DNA of 64,000 nt from Streptomyces sp. CB02058. Lineage in GTDB: Bacteria; Actinomycetota; Actinomycetes; Streptomycetales; Streptomycetaceae. Positions within the stretch are counted from its first letter, which is position 1. Every line of letters starts with the position of its first letter. Made by a program: the position numbers and the translations under genes. The notes below the pieces were generated by a model. That model was not told the DNA's origin and made no database searches. It saw only the letters and a program-made list of their open reading frames with translations. Positions 34,871 to 43,622 of this stretch are shown here, in pieces. The DNA lies in NCBI RefSeq assembly GCF_001905505.1, contig NZ_LIPG01000008.1, forward strand, positions 1 through 64,000, read 5' to 3'.

Positions 34871-36295
34871 TCAGCCCTCGCGGCGCCGGGAGAAGGCGGT
34901 GGCCGCCAGGGCGATCAGCGCGGCGGCCGAGGCGACCAGCCACAGCGCCTCGTAGCCGCCCTCGCCCGGCTCTCCCGTGGACTCCACGAGGAACGCGCCG
35001 AGCAGGGAGGCGAAGACCCCGCCCGCCACGGCCCCGCCCAGCGTCTTCACGTTGTTGTACAGGGCCGCGCTGATCCCGGACCTCGACGGGTCCGAGGCCT
35101 CGACGATCACCGTCGGCATGGCGCCGAGGGCCAGCCCGATCCCCAGGCCGGTGAAGGCGGAACCCGCCGCCATCTGCCAGATCTCGTCGTGCAGGAGGGC
35201 GAACTGCAGGAAGGTCAGGGCCACCAGTCCGAACGCCGCCATCAGCGTGGGCCGGTAGCCGATCCGCTTGGCCACCGCGGCGGTGCCCAGCGAACCGACG
35301 ACACTGCCGAGGGCCCCCGGCAGCAGGACCAGCGAGATGGACAGCGCGCTCAGCCCGAAGCCGTATCCGGTGGCCTCCGGGTCCGCCGCGTAGAACGTCG
35401 AGTTCGGCGCCTGGCTCCCGAAGTAGAAGACCCCGAAGAGGAACGACGCGCAGTAGAAGGGTGCGGTGGTCCGCGCCGCCAGCGCCCGTACGTCCACGAG
35501 GGGCTCGGAGCTGCGCAGTTCCACCAGCACCCACACCGCCAGCAGGGCGAGCCCGAGCACCAGGGGCCCCAGGACCCGCGCGGATCCCCAGGAACCGCCC
35601 TCCGCCCCGGAGACCCCGCCGAGCAGGGCGACCATGGCGCCGCTGAGCAGCACCACCCCGGCCCAGTCGACCCGGCCGCCGGCCCTGATCCGCGACTCCG
35701 GCACCGCGACGAAGGAGACGGGCACACAGATCACGGCCAGCACGGCGGGCACCAGCAGGGTCAGCCGGAGGTTGCCGAAGGCGGTGTCGACGAGCCCCAT
35801 CACCACGCCTCCGGCCATCGCGCCCAGCGTCAGCGCGCCCACCAGTCGTGCGATGGCCCGCCGAGCGTCGGCGACGGGCAGCCTGTCGCGTACGAGGGCG
35901 ATCTCCAGGGGCAGCAGGGCGGCGATCGGCCCCTGGAGCACCCGGCCGGCGAGCAGCGTGGCGTAGTCGGGGGCGAGCGCGACGACCAGGGTGCCGACGG
36001 CGATCAGCGCCAGGGCGACGCGCAGCATCCGCCGGTGGCCGTACAGGTCGCCGAGGCGGCCGAACAGCGGGACGCAGACGGCGGCGGCCAGCAACTGCAC
36101 GGAGACGACCCAGTTCAGGGCCGCCGAACCGATGCCGAGGTGGTCGGCCAGGTCGGGGAGCAGCGGGGCGAGCCCGACCTGGAGGAATCCGCTGGTCACC
36201 TCGAAGAGGATCAGGAGGCCGACGACGGCGGTGACGGACGCGGACAGCGGCTGCTCGGTGGCCCCGGACGGCGGCGGGGTGGCGGTCGCGGTCAT
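34871..36295 (-). CDS. MFS transporter, probably a drug:H+ antiporter
   Basis: A 474-residue major facilitator with about 14 hydrophobic segments (DHA2-like length). LFGRLGDLYGHRRMLRVALALIAVG near residues 77-101 is the motif between helices 2 and 3, and VPESRIRAGGRVDWAG is the cytoplasmic link after helix 6. The start ATG overlaps the stop of the upstream M20 peptidase gene by four bases, so the two are co-translated and presumably share a substrate, for example an acylated or peptidyl compound that is cleaved and exported. The substrate is unknown. Confidence 0.9.
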   Translation of the reverse strand: MTATATPPPSGATEQPLSASVTAVVGLLILFEVTSGFLQVGLAPLLPDLADHLGIGSAALNWVVSVQLLAAAVCVPLFGRLGDLYGHRRMLRVALALIAVGTLVVALAPDYATLLAGRVLQGPIAALLPLEIALVRDRLPVADARRAIARLVGALTLGAMAGGVVMGLVDTAFGNLRLTLLVPAVLAVICVPVSFVAVPESRIRAGGRVDWAGVVLLSGAMVALLGGVSGAEGGSWGSARVLGPLVLGLALLAVWVLVELRSSEPLVDVRALAARTTAPFYCASFLFGVFYFGSQAPNSTFYAADPEATGYGFGLSALSISLVLLPGALGSVVGSLGTAAVAKRIGYRPTLMAAFGLVALTFLQFALLHDEIWQMAAGSAFTGLGIGLALGAMPTVIVEASDPSRSGISAALYNNVKTLGGAVAGGVFASLLGAFLVESTGEPGEGGYEALWLVASAAALIALAATAFSRRREG

Positions 36296-37512
36296 GGCTG
36301 CTCCTGCGGGGCGGGGGTGAGCGGGGCGCCGAGCCGGCGCAGGGCCAGTCCGGCGAGGAGGGCGGCGGCGTGCGGCAGCGCGCCGTCGTCGTAGACGGCC
36401 TGAGCGGAGTGGTTCATCGGGGCCGTCGCCGGGTCGGTGCCGGGCGGGCAGGCGCCGAGGCCGAGGAAGGCCCCGGGCACGTCGCGCAGGACGAAGGAGA
36501 AGTCCTCGGAGCCCGCCATCGGCTTGGGCGCCTCGAAGACGTGGTCCTCGCCCAGGACCAGGCCCGCCGTCTCCAGCGCGAAGGCGGCCTCGGCCGCGTC
36601 GTTGACGGTCGGCGGGTACTGCTCGACGTAGTCGATCTCGGCGCTCGCCCCGTGTGCGGCGGCCACGCCGTGCACCGTACGTTCGAAGGCCGCGCGCACC
36701 GTTGCGTGGGAGGCGTCGGAGAAGGTCCGCACGGTGGCGTCGAAGCGGGCGGTCTCCGGGATGACGTTGGCCGCGGTGCCCGCCTCGATCCTCCCCACGG
36801 TGATGACGGCGGGGTCGAAGACGTCGATCTCACGCGTGACGGCGGTCTGGAGCGCGGTGACCATGGCGCACATCGCGGGGACCGGGTCGGCGGCGGAGTG
36901 CGGTGAGGACCCGTGGCCGCCCCGGCCGCGCACGGTGACCGCGACCGCGTCCGAGGCGGCGAGCATGGGGCCCGGCCTGGTCGCGGCGAAACCGGTGGGC
37001 GCGCCGGTGGAGATCACGTGCAGGGCGTAGGCGGCGACGACCCGCTCCCCCGCCGCGTCGAGGACGCCCTCGTCGATCATGATCTGCGCGCCGCCCTGCC
37101 CCTCCTCGCCGGGCTGGAACATGAAGACGACGTCCCCCGCCAGTTCCGCGCGCCTGGCGGCCAGCAGCCGGGCGGCGCCGACGAGCCCGGTGACGTGCAG
37201 ATCGTGCCCGCAGGCGTGCATCCGGCCGTCGACGACGGAGGCGTACGGGACGCCCGAGTCCTCCTGGACCGGCAGCCCGTCCATGTCCCCGCGCAGGAGC
37301 ACGGCGGGTCCCGGCAGGCCGCCCCGCAGGACGGCGGTCACGGAGCTCAGCGCCTTGCCGAGCCGGATCTCCAGGCCCAGGCCGTCCAGCGCGGCGACGA
37401 TCTTCGCCTGGGTGAGCGGGAGGTCGAGGCCGAGCTCGGGCTCACGGTGGAGGGCGTGGCGCAGTTCGGTCAGGGCGGGGGCGAGGTCACGGGCCTCGTG
37501 GAGCAAGGACAT
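36292..37512 (-). CDS. M20 family amidohydrolase
   Basis: A 406-residue metal-dependent aminoacylase/carboxypeptidase of the M20D type. Motifs in order: LHREPELGLDL, LLRGDMDGLPVQED, HACGHDLHVTGLVGAAR, FMFQPGEEGQGGAQIM and AGSEDFSFVL. The expected binuclear metal ligands (Cys/His/Glu/His) appear intact. I prefer the ATG at 37512; a GTG at 37536 is possible. It is coupled to the MFS gene by an ATGA overlap and lies divergent to the AsnC-type regulator with only about 60 bases between, so that regulator probably controls both. Confidence 0.9.
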   Translation of the reverse strand: MSLLHEARDLAPALTELRHALHREPELGLDLPLTQAKIVAALDGLGLEIRLGKALSSVTAVLRGGLPGPAVLLRGDMDGLPVQEDSGVPYASVVDGRMHACGHDLHVTGLVGAARLLAARRAELAGDVVFMFQPGEEGQGGAQIMIDEGVLDAAGERVVAAYALHVISTGAPTGFAATRPGPMLAASDAVAVTVRGRGGHGSSPHSAADPVPAMCAMVTALQTAVTREIDVFDPAVITVGRIEAGTAANVIPETARFDATVRTFSDASHATVRAAFERTVHGVAAAHGASAEIDYVEQYPPTVNDAAEAAFALETAGLVLGEDHVFEAPKPMAGSEDFSFVLRDVPGAFLGLGACPPGTDPATAPMNHSAQAVYDDGALPHAAALLAGLALRRLGAPLTPAPQEQP

Positions 37513-37571
37513 GGGCGTATCGTGCGGAACGAACACCCTTGACCATGATCGTCCGCAGGAAAGCGCTCCTC

Positions 37572-38699
37572 ATGAGTTCATCGACGCATGAATCCGCCGA
37601 GCCCTCCCTGGGGCTGCTGAGCACCGAGCAGCCCGCGCCGCTGGACGAGCTGGACTACCTGCTGATCACCGCCCTCCAGACCTCGCCCCGGGCGGAGTGG
37701 GCCCAGATCGGCAAGGCGCTCGGGGTGGACGCCTCGACGGCGGCGCGCCGCTGGAACCGGCTGACCGAGGCCGGGAACGCCTGGCTGAGCTGCTACACGG
37801 TGGCGGTGGGGCCCACGGTGCCGATCATCGCGTTCATCGAGGTGGACTGCGTCACCGGTGCGCTGCACGACGTGGCGGCGGAGATCGCCGACGATCCGCA
37901 CCTGATCAGCATCGAGCACGTCACCGGCGCGCGTGACCTGCTGCTGACCGCGGCCTTCCCCGACCTGGCGATGCTCGCCCGCTACGTCGGCTTCCGCCTC
38001 GGCCGGCTGCCCGGGGTGTCGGCCACCCGCTCCCAGACCGCGACCGCCGTGCACACCGAGGGCAGCCGCTGGCGGCTGGACCGGCTGGCCCCCGACAGCC
38101 AGGACGTCCTGGCGAAGGACCGGGGCCCGGCCGCACCGAGGCGCGGACTGCCCGCCCCGGACGCGCTCGACACCCGGCTCTACCTGCTGCTGAGCGAGGA
38201 CTTCCGGCAGCCCGCCGCCCGGCTGGCCGAGCGCCTCGGCGTCAGCCCGACCACCGTGCGCCGCAGGCTGGACCGGATGCACCGGCAGGACGCGCTCATC
38301 TACCGGTGCGAGGTGGCCCGTCACCTCTCCGGCTGGCCGATCTCCGTCACCTTCTGGGGCGTCGCTCCGGCGGGCGAGGCCTCCCGCATCGCCTCACAGC
38401 TCATCCGGATGCGCGAGACACGGCTCTGCGCCTCCCTGACCGGCCCGCACAACCTCCTGCTGACGGTGTGGCTGCGCTCCGCCGAGGACATCGGGGCGTT
38501 CGAGGCCAGGCTCACGGAGCGCTTCCCCGAGCTCGCCGTCATGGACCGGGCGGTGGCCCTGTGGCAGCTCAAGATCGCCGGGCACCTCCTCGATCCCCGG
38601 GGCCGCCACATCAGGGGCGTACCCGTGACGTTCTGGGAGGAGCCGGAGGCGGAGCGGGCCGAGGACGCGCTGCTGGAACGGCTGCGCGTCCCGCGCTGA
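37572..38699 (+). CDS. Lrp/AsnC family regulator with two DNA-binding halves
   Basis: A 375-residue protein, about twice the usual AsnC length. The first HTH is at about residues 28-70 (LDELDYLLITALQTSPRAEW and LGVDASTAARRWNRL) with its ligand-sensing half to about 185. A second HTH is at about 205-245 (DTRLYLLLSEDFRQPAARL, LGVSPTTVRRRLDRM) with a second sensor half. Such tandem AsnC proteins are common in actinomycetes and usually sense an amino acid or similar ligand. It is divergent from the M20-MFS pair and probably regulates it. ATG start after AGGAAAG. Confidence 0.9.
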   Translation: MSSSTHESAEPSLGLLSTEQPAPLDELDYLLITALQTSPRAEWAQIGKALGVDASTAARRWNRLTEAGNAWLSCYTVAVGPTVPIIAFIEVDCVTGALHDVAAEIADDPHLISIEHVTGARDLLLTAAFPDLAMLARYVGFRLGRLPGVSATRSQTATAVHTEGSRWRLDRLAPDSQDVLAKDRGPAAPRRGLPAPDALDTRLYLLLSEDFRQPAARLAERLGVSPTTVRRRLDRMHRQDALIYRCEVARHLSGWPISVTFWGVAPAGEASRIASQLIRMRETRLCASLTGPHNLLLTVWLRSAEDIGAFEARLTERFPELAVMDRAVALWQLKIAGHLLDPRGRHIRGVPVTFWEEPEAERAEDALLERLRVPR

Positions 38700-38785
38700 C
38701 GGACCACCGCGCGCCCGGGACGGCCTTCCGGGCCGGGAGACGGCCGTCCGGACACGAGGGCCGGCCGTCCGGGCGCCCGCGCCCC

Positions 38786-39343
38786 TCAGTCGTCGATGCC
38801 CTCGGCGGCCCGCTGCTCCCGCAGCTCCTTGATCGCGCGGCGCCTGGCGAGGCGGTGCGTACGGCGGATCTGCGCCTCCTGGTAGCGGCGCTTGTCGCGC
38901 TCGGTCTCCGGGACGACCTCCGGCACACGGCGCGGCTTGCCCTCCCCGTCGACGGCCGCGAACACCAGATACGCGCTGCCGACCTGCTGGGCGGGGGTGG
39001 ACTCGTTCCACCGCTCGGCCATCACACGGACGCCGACCTCCATCGAGGACCGGCCCGTCCAGTTCACCTGGGCGCGGACGTGAACGAGGTCACCGACGCG
39101 GACCGGCTCCAGGAAGACCATCTCGTCCATCGACGCCGTCACGGCCGGGCCGCCGGAGTGCCGGCCGGCGACCGCGCCCGCCGCGTCGTCGACCAGTTTC
39201 ATGATGACGCCGCCGTGCACGGTACCCAGGAGGTTGGTGTCGTGGCTGGTCATGATGTGGCTGAGGGTGGTCCGGGAGGCCGAGGTCGGCTTGACCGGAA
39301 CATCGCCCTCCGGCGGCTGGGGCTGATCTGTCATGCCGTCCAC
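38786..39343 (-). CDS. Hot-dog-fold acyl-CoA thioesterase
   Basis: A 185-residue YciA/BFIT-type thioesterase with TLSHIMTSHDTNLLGTVHGG (substrate loop), KLVDDAAGAVAGRHSGG (the conserved Asp of the helix) and MDEMVFLEPVRVGDLVHVRAQV. It hydrolyses acyl-CoA esters; chain length is unknown. The C-terminal 40 residues are Arg/Glu-rich and helical. The internal ATG nine bases downstream (MTDQPQPPEG, 39334) is an equally likely start. The neighbours on both sides are oriented away or convergent, so it is monocistronic. Confidence 0.9.
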   Translation of the reverse strand: MDGMTDQPQPPEGDVPVKPTSASRTTLSHIMTSHDTNLLGTVHGGVIMKLVDDAAGAVAGRHSGGPAVTASMDEMVFLEPVRVGDLVHVRAQVNWTGRSSMEVGVRVMAERWNESTPAQQVGSAYLVFAAVDGEGKPRRVPEVVPETERDKRRYQEAQIRRTHRLARRRAIKELREQRAAEGIDD

Positions 39344-39453
39344 CTTATGCGGCGGCTTGCACCGGGTTGCTTTGCATCAGCTTCGCAACAGCCCTGATCC
39401 GAATTCCCGTACACCCTGTAAGAGGCACAGGTCGAGACGGCACACTGTTCGGC

Positions 39454-40713
39454 ATGAGCGATTGGCCCGAAGGACGGAACGGCGGACCCGGCGAGCGCTA
39501 CGGGCGAGGCAGCGCGAGCTCGCAGCCCGAGAGCGCCCGCGCCATGCCGCACGTCCGCCGGCGCCCCGCGCCGCCGCAGTCCCCGCCCCGCATCCCGCCG
39601 CAGCAGCAGGGTCAGGGGTACGACGACGGATCCGGTTACGACAGCGGCTACAACACGGGCCAGGTCTACGGCGGCGGCCACGGTGGCGGCGGCCGTGGCG
39701 GTGACAGCGGCTACGTCCAGCCCCGCGCCGCCCCGAACTGGGGCCGGCGGATCAAGGTCGGCGTGCTGACGCTGGTCGTCGTGGTCCTCGCCGTCTCCAT
39801 CGGCACGTACTTCTGGGCCGACGGAAAGCTCAAGCGCGAGGTCGACCTCTCCAAGGTCATCGACCGCCCCTCCGAGGGTGACGGCACGAACTACCTGATC
39901 GTCGGCTCCGACAGCCGCGAGGGCATGACGTCCGAGGACAAGAAGAAGCTGCACACCGGTTCCGCCGAGGGCAAGCGGACCGACTCGATGATGATCCTGC
40001 ACGACGGCTCCAACGGCCCGACGCTGATCTCCCTGCCCCGCGACTCGAACGTCGAGATCCCGTCCTTCAAGGGGTCCGAGTCCGGCAAGATGTTCGAGGG
40101 CACCGGCCGCCAGGTGAAGCTGAACGCCGCGTACGCCGAGGACGGCCCCGAACTGCTCGTGCGCACGGTGGAGTTCAACACCGGGCTGCGCATCGACCAC
40201 TACGTCGAGATCGGCTTCGGCGGCTTCGCCAAGATCGTGGACGCCATCGGCGGCGTCGAGCTGGACATCCCCAAGGCCTTCAAGGACAAGAAGTCCGGCG
40301 CCGACTTCCAGGCCGGCAAGCAGACACTGAACGGCGAGCAGTCCCTCGCCTTCGTCCGCACCCGCTACGCCTTCGCCGGCAGCGACCTGGACCGCACGAA
40401 GAACCAGCAGAAGTTCCTCGCGGCGCTGGCCTCGCAGACGGCGACCCCGTCGACGATCCTCAACCCGTTCAAGCTCTACCCGACGATGGGCGCGGGCCTG
40501 GACACGCTGATCGTCGACAAGGACATGTCGCTCTGGTCGCTCGGCAACATGTTCTTCGCGATGAAGGGCGTCACCGGCGGCGAGGGTACGTCGATGAACA
40601 TCCCGCTCTCCGGCCAGAGCGTGAACGGCAACCTCGTCTGGGACAAGGGCAAGGTCAAGCAGCTCGTCGAGCAGCTGAAGAACGACGAGAAGGTCACGGT
40701 CAAGGGCAGCTGA
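39454..40713 (+). CDS. LCP family glycopolymer transferase, copy 4
   Basis: A 419-residue protein starting at ATG 39454 (MSDWPEGRNGG). The N-terminal 90 residues are Gly/Gln/Tyr/Pro-rich with GGGHGGGGRGGDSGY runs. One helix (about 96-118) is followed by the LCP domain: NYLIVGSDSREGMTSEDKKK, RTDSMMILHDGSNGP, ISLPRDSNVEIP and DRTKNQQKFLAALAS. No LytR_C domain follows. It is most like housekeeping LCP proteins in being compact. A very strong terminator follows. Confidence 0.93.
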   Translation: MSDWPEGRNGGPGERYGRGSASSQPESARAMPHVRRRPAPPQSPPRIPPQQQGQGYDDGSGYDSGYNTGQVYGGGHGGGGRGGDSGYVQPRAAPNWGRRIKVGVLTLVVVVLAVSIGTYFWADGKLKREVDLSKVIDRPSEGDGTNYLIVGSDSREGMTSEDKKKLHTGSAEGKRTDSMMILHDGSNGPTLISLPRDSNVEIPSFKGSESGKMFEGTGRQVKLNAAYAEDGPELLVRTVEFNTGLRIDHYVEIGFGGFAKIVDAIGGVELDIPKAFKDKKSGADFQAGKQTLNGEQSLAFVRTRYAFAGSDLDRTKNQQKFLAALASQTATPSTILNPFKLYPTMGAGLDTLIVDKDMSLWSLGNMFFAMKGVTGGEGTSMNIPLSGQSVNGNLVWDKGKVKQLVEQLKNDEKVTVKGS

Positions 40714-40730
40714 CCCCCGGCCGCGCCACG

Positions 40731-40768
40731 ACGAAGGAAGCCCCCGCCTCGGCGGGGGCTTCCTTCGT
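40731..40768. terminator. Terminator after LCP copy 4
   Basis: Perfect 18-base arms (40731-40748 and 40751-40768) with a TC core, effectively a small loop. It lies 17 bases past the LCP stop and 60 bases past the opposing acyl-CoA dehydrogenase stop. Confidence 0.9.
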
Positions 40769-40828
40769 GACGCACCTGACGCGCGCGACGCACCCGACGC
40801 GCTCAGGGCGCGGGCGCGAGGGCCTCGC

Positions 40829-41986
40829 TCACGGCAGGTTGCGGGCCATGACGATGCGCTGGACCTGGTTGGTGCCCTCGTAGATCTGGGTGATCTTGGC
40901 GTCGCGCATCATGCGCTCCACCGGGTAGTCACGGGTGTAGCCGTAGCCGCCGAGCAGCTGGACCGCGTCCGTGGTGACCTCCATCGCGACGTCGGAGGCG
41001 AAGCACTTGGCCGCGGCGCCGAAGAAGGTCAGGTCGCCGTCGAGGCGCTCGGACTTGGCCGCCGCCGCGTAGGTGAGCTGGCGGGCCGCCTCCAGCTTCA
41101 TGGCCATGTCGGCGAGCATGAACTGGACGCCCTGGAAGTCGCCGATCGGCTTGCCGAACTGCTTGCGCTCCTGGACGTAGCCCTTGGCGTAGTCGAGGGC
41201 GCCCTGCGCGATGCCGATGGCCTGGGCCGCGATCGTGATGCGGGTGTGGTCCAGGGTCTTCATCGCCGTGGCGAAGCCGGTGCCCTCCTCACCGATCATG
41301 CGGTCGGCGGGGATGCGGACGTTGTCGAGGTAGACCTCGCGCGTCGGGGAGCCCTTGATGCCGAGCTTCTTCTCCGGGGCGCCGAAGGAGACGCCCTCGT
41401 CGGACTTCTCGACGACGAACGCCGAGATGCCCTTGGAGCGCTTCGTCGGGTCGGTGACGGCCATCACCGTGTAGTACTCGGACTCGCCCGCGTTGGTGAT
41501 CCAGCGCTTCACGCCGTTGAGCACCCAGAAGTCGCCGTCGCGGACGGCCTTGGTCTTCATGCCGGCCGCGTCGGAGCCCGCGTCCGGCTCGGAGAGGGCG
41601 TACGAGAACATCGCGTCGCCCTTGGCGAGCGGGCCAAGGTACTTCTTCTTGAGGTCCTCGGAGCCGGAGAGGATCACCGGGAGCGAGCCCAGCTTGTTCA
41701 CGGCCGGGATGAGGGAGGAGGAGCCGCAGACGCGGGCCACCTCCTCGATCACGATGACGGTGGCGAGCGCGTCGGCGCCCGCGCCGCCGTACTCCTCCGG
41801 GACGTGGACCGCGTGCAGGTCGGAGGCGACCAGGGCGTCCAGGGCCTCTCTCGGGAAGCGCCCCTCCTCGTCGACCGCGGCGGCGTGCGGGGCGATCTTC
41901 GCCTCGGCGAGCGAACGGATCGTCTCGCGGAGCATGTCGTGCTCCTCGGCCGGACGGTACAGGTCGAAATCGGTCGAACCCGCCAA
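40829..41986 (-). CDS. Acyl-CoA dehydrogenase
   Basis: A 385-residue FAD enzyme of beta-oxidation. YALSEPDAGSDAAGMKT and WITNAGESEYYTVMA form the FAD and substrate core. The catalytic Glu is in QIYEGTNQVQRIVMARNL near the C-terminus, the standard short/medium-chain position. I choose a TTG start at 41986 because GGGGAG ends eight bases upstream. The GTG at 41995 overlaps that site and cannot use it. It is divergent from the UDP-glucose dehydrogenase gene, with an AT-rich spacer. Confidence 0.92.
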   Translation of the reverse strand: MAGSTDFDLYRPAEEHDMLRETIRSLAEAKIAPHAAAVDEEGRFPREALDALVASDLHAVHVPEEYGGAGADALATVIVIEEVARVCGSSSLIPAVNKLGSLPVILSGSEDLKKKYLGPLAKGDAMFSYALSEPDAGSDAAGMKTKAVRDGDFWVLNGVKRWITNAGESEYYTVMAVTDPTKRSKGISAFVVEKSDEGVSFGAPEKKLGIKGSPTREVYLDNVRIPADRMIGEEGTGFATAMKTLDHTRITIAAQAIGIAQGALDYAKGYVQERKQFGKPIGDFQGVQFMLADMAMKLEAARQLTYAAAAKSERLDGDLTFFGAAAKCFASDVAMEVTTDAVQLLGGYGYTRDYPVERMMRDAKITQIYEGTNQVQRIVMARNLP

Positions 41987-42170
41987 GACGTTCACTCCCC
42001 AAGGATGCTAACTACCGTTAAGTAACCCAATTTTAGTGGCCTCGCCGCGCGAAGGCATACGGGCACGGCACGTGAGCTTGCCGACAGCACCGCTACGGCC
42101 GGAAAACAGCGTTCCGCACGCACGGTTATGCTCGGCTCCGCACGTCTGTCCGCATCGTTCAGGAGCACCC

Positions 42171-43514
42171 ATGGCCCTCAGGATCACTGTGATCGGCACC
42201 GGCTACCTCGGCGCCACCCATGCCGCGGCCATGGCGGAGCTGGGCTTCGAAGTCCTCGGACTCGATGTCGTGCCCGAGAAGATCGAGATGCTGTCGGCGG
42301 GCAGGGTGCCGATGTACGAGCCGGGGCTCGAGGAGATCCTCCAGAAGCACGTCGCGGGCATCGAGGGGTCCACGGGGCGGCTGCGGTTCACCACCTCCTG
42401 GGAGGAGATCGGCGCCTTCGGCGATGTGCACTTCGTCTGTGTGAACACTCCCCAGAAGCACGGCGAGTACGCCTGCGACATGAGCTACGTGGACAGCGCC
42501 TTCGAGTCGCTCGCCCCGCAGCTGACCCGGCCCGCCCTGGTCGTCGGCAAGTCCACCGTCCCGGTGGGCTCCGCCGCCCGGCTGGCGAAGCGGCTGGCCG
42601 AGCTGGCACCGGTGGGCGCGGACGCGGAGCTGGCCTGGAACCCGGAGTTCCTGCGCGAGGGCTTCGCGGTGAAGGACACGCTGCACCCGGACCGGATCGT
42701 GGTCGGCGTCGAGAGCGAGCGGGCCGAGAAGCTGCTGCGCGAGGTGTACGCGGGACCGATCGCCGAGGACTCGCCCTTCGTGGTGACGGACTTCCCGACC
42801 GCCGAGCTGGTGAAGACCTCGGCCAACTCGTTCCTCGCCACCAAGATCTCCTTCATCAACGCCATGGCGGAGGTCTGCGAGGCCGCCGACGGCGACGTGG
42901 CGAAGCTCGCCGAGGCGATCGGCCACGACGAGCGCATCGGAAGCAAGTTCCTGCGGGCCGGGATCGGCTTCGGCGGGGGCTGCCTGCCCAAGGACATCAG
43001 GGCCTTCATGGCGCGCGCCGGTGAGCTGGGCGCCGACCAGGCCCTGACCTTCCTGCGGGAGGTCGACTCCATCAACATGCGCCGCCGGGGCCACATGGTG
43101 GAGCTGGCCCGCGAGGCCGTGGGCGGGGGCTCGTTCCTCGGCACGCGCGTCGCGGTGCTCGGCGCCACCTTCAAGCCGGACTCGGACGACGTACGCGACT
43201 CGCCGGCCCTGAACGTCGCCGGGCAGATCCACCTCCAGGGCGGCCAGGTCACCGTCTTCGACCCCAAGGGCATGGACAACGCCCGCCGCCTCTTCCCGAC
43301 GCTCGGCTACGCGGACACGGCGCTGGACGCGGTGCGCGGTGCGGACGTGGTGCTGCACCTGACGGAGTGGCGTGAGTTCCGCGAGCTGGACGCGGCCGCG
43401 CTGGGCGAGGCCGTGGGCCGCCGGATCATCCTGGACGGCCGCAACGCGCTGGACCCCGCGGTGTGGCGCGAGGCCGGATGGACGTACCGCGCGATGGGCC
43501 GCCCGAAGGCCTGA
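42171..43514 (+). CDS. UDP-glucose 6-dehydrogenase
   Basis: A 447-residue UDP-glucose/GDP-mannose dehydrogenase family enzyme oxidising UDP-glucose to UDP-glucuronate with two NAD+. The Rossmann motif VIGTGYLGATHAAAMAELG is at 7-25. The catalytic Cys271 is in GIGFGGGCLPKDIRAF, and the central AELVKTSANSFLATKISFIN supplies substrate contacts. The C-terminal domain has LGATFKPDSDDVRDSPA. The ATG at 42171 has AGGAGC nine bases upstream. Glucuronate supply fits the cell-surface glycan theme. GDP-mannose as substrate is less likely but not excluded. Confidence 0.92.
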   Translation: MALRITVIGTGYLGATHAAAMAELGFEVLGLDVVPEKIEMLSAGRVPMYEPGLEEILQKHVAGIEGSTGRLRFTTSWEEIGAFGDVHFVCVNTPQKHGEYACDMSYVDSAFESLAPQLTRPALVVGKSTVPVGSAARLAKRLAELAPVGADAELAWNPEFLREGFAVKDTLHPDRIVVGVESERAEKLLREVYAGPIAEDSPFVVTDFPTAELVKTSANSFLATKISFINAMAEVCEAADGDVAKLAEAIGHDERIGSKFLRAGIGFGGGCLPKDIRAFMARAGELGADQALTFLREVDSINMRRRGHMVELAREAVGGGSFLGTRVAVLGATFKPDSDDVRDSPALNVAGQIHLQGGQVTVFDPKGMDNARRLFPTLGYADTALDAVRGADVVLHLTEWREFRELDAAALGEAVGRRIILDGRNALDPAVWREAGWTYRAMGRPKA

Positions 43515-43530
43515 CGCCGACGGGAGAAAA

Positions 43531-43551
43531 AGGGCCGGACGGCCCGGCCCT
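43531..43551 (+). terminator. Terminator hairpin after UDP-glucose dehydrogenase
   Basis: AGGGCCGG (43531-43538) pairs with CCGGCCCT (43544-43551), preceded by an A-run (43527-43530). It lies 16 bases past the stop. Confidence 0.65.
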
Positions 43552-43575
43552 CTCCCTCCCTGGGCCGGAGACGGC

Positions 43576-43608
43576 GACGGGGCGGGCGCCGTCGGCGCCC
43601 GCCCCGTC
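43576..43608. terminator. Second, stronger terminator in the convergent spacer
   Basis: Perfect 15-base arms (43576-43590 and 43594-43608) with a GTC loop. It lies 14 bases from the dipeptidase stop, so it serves that gene and backs up the hairpin at 43531. Confidence 0.85.
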
Positions 43609-43622
43609 CTCCTGCCCGCTCC

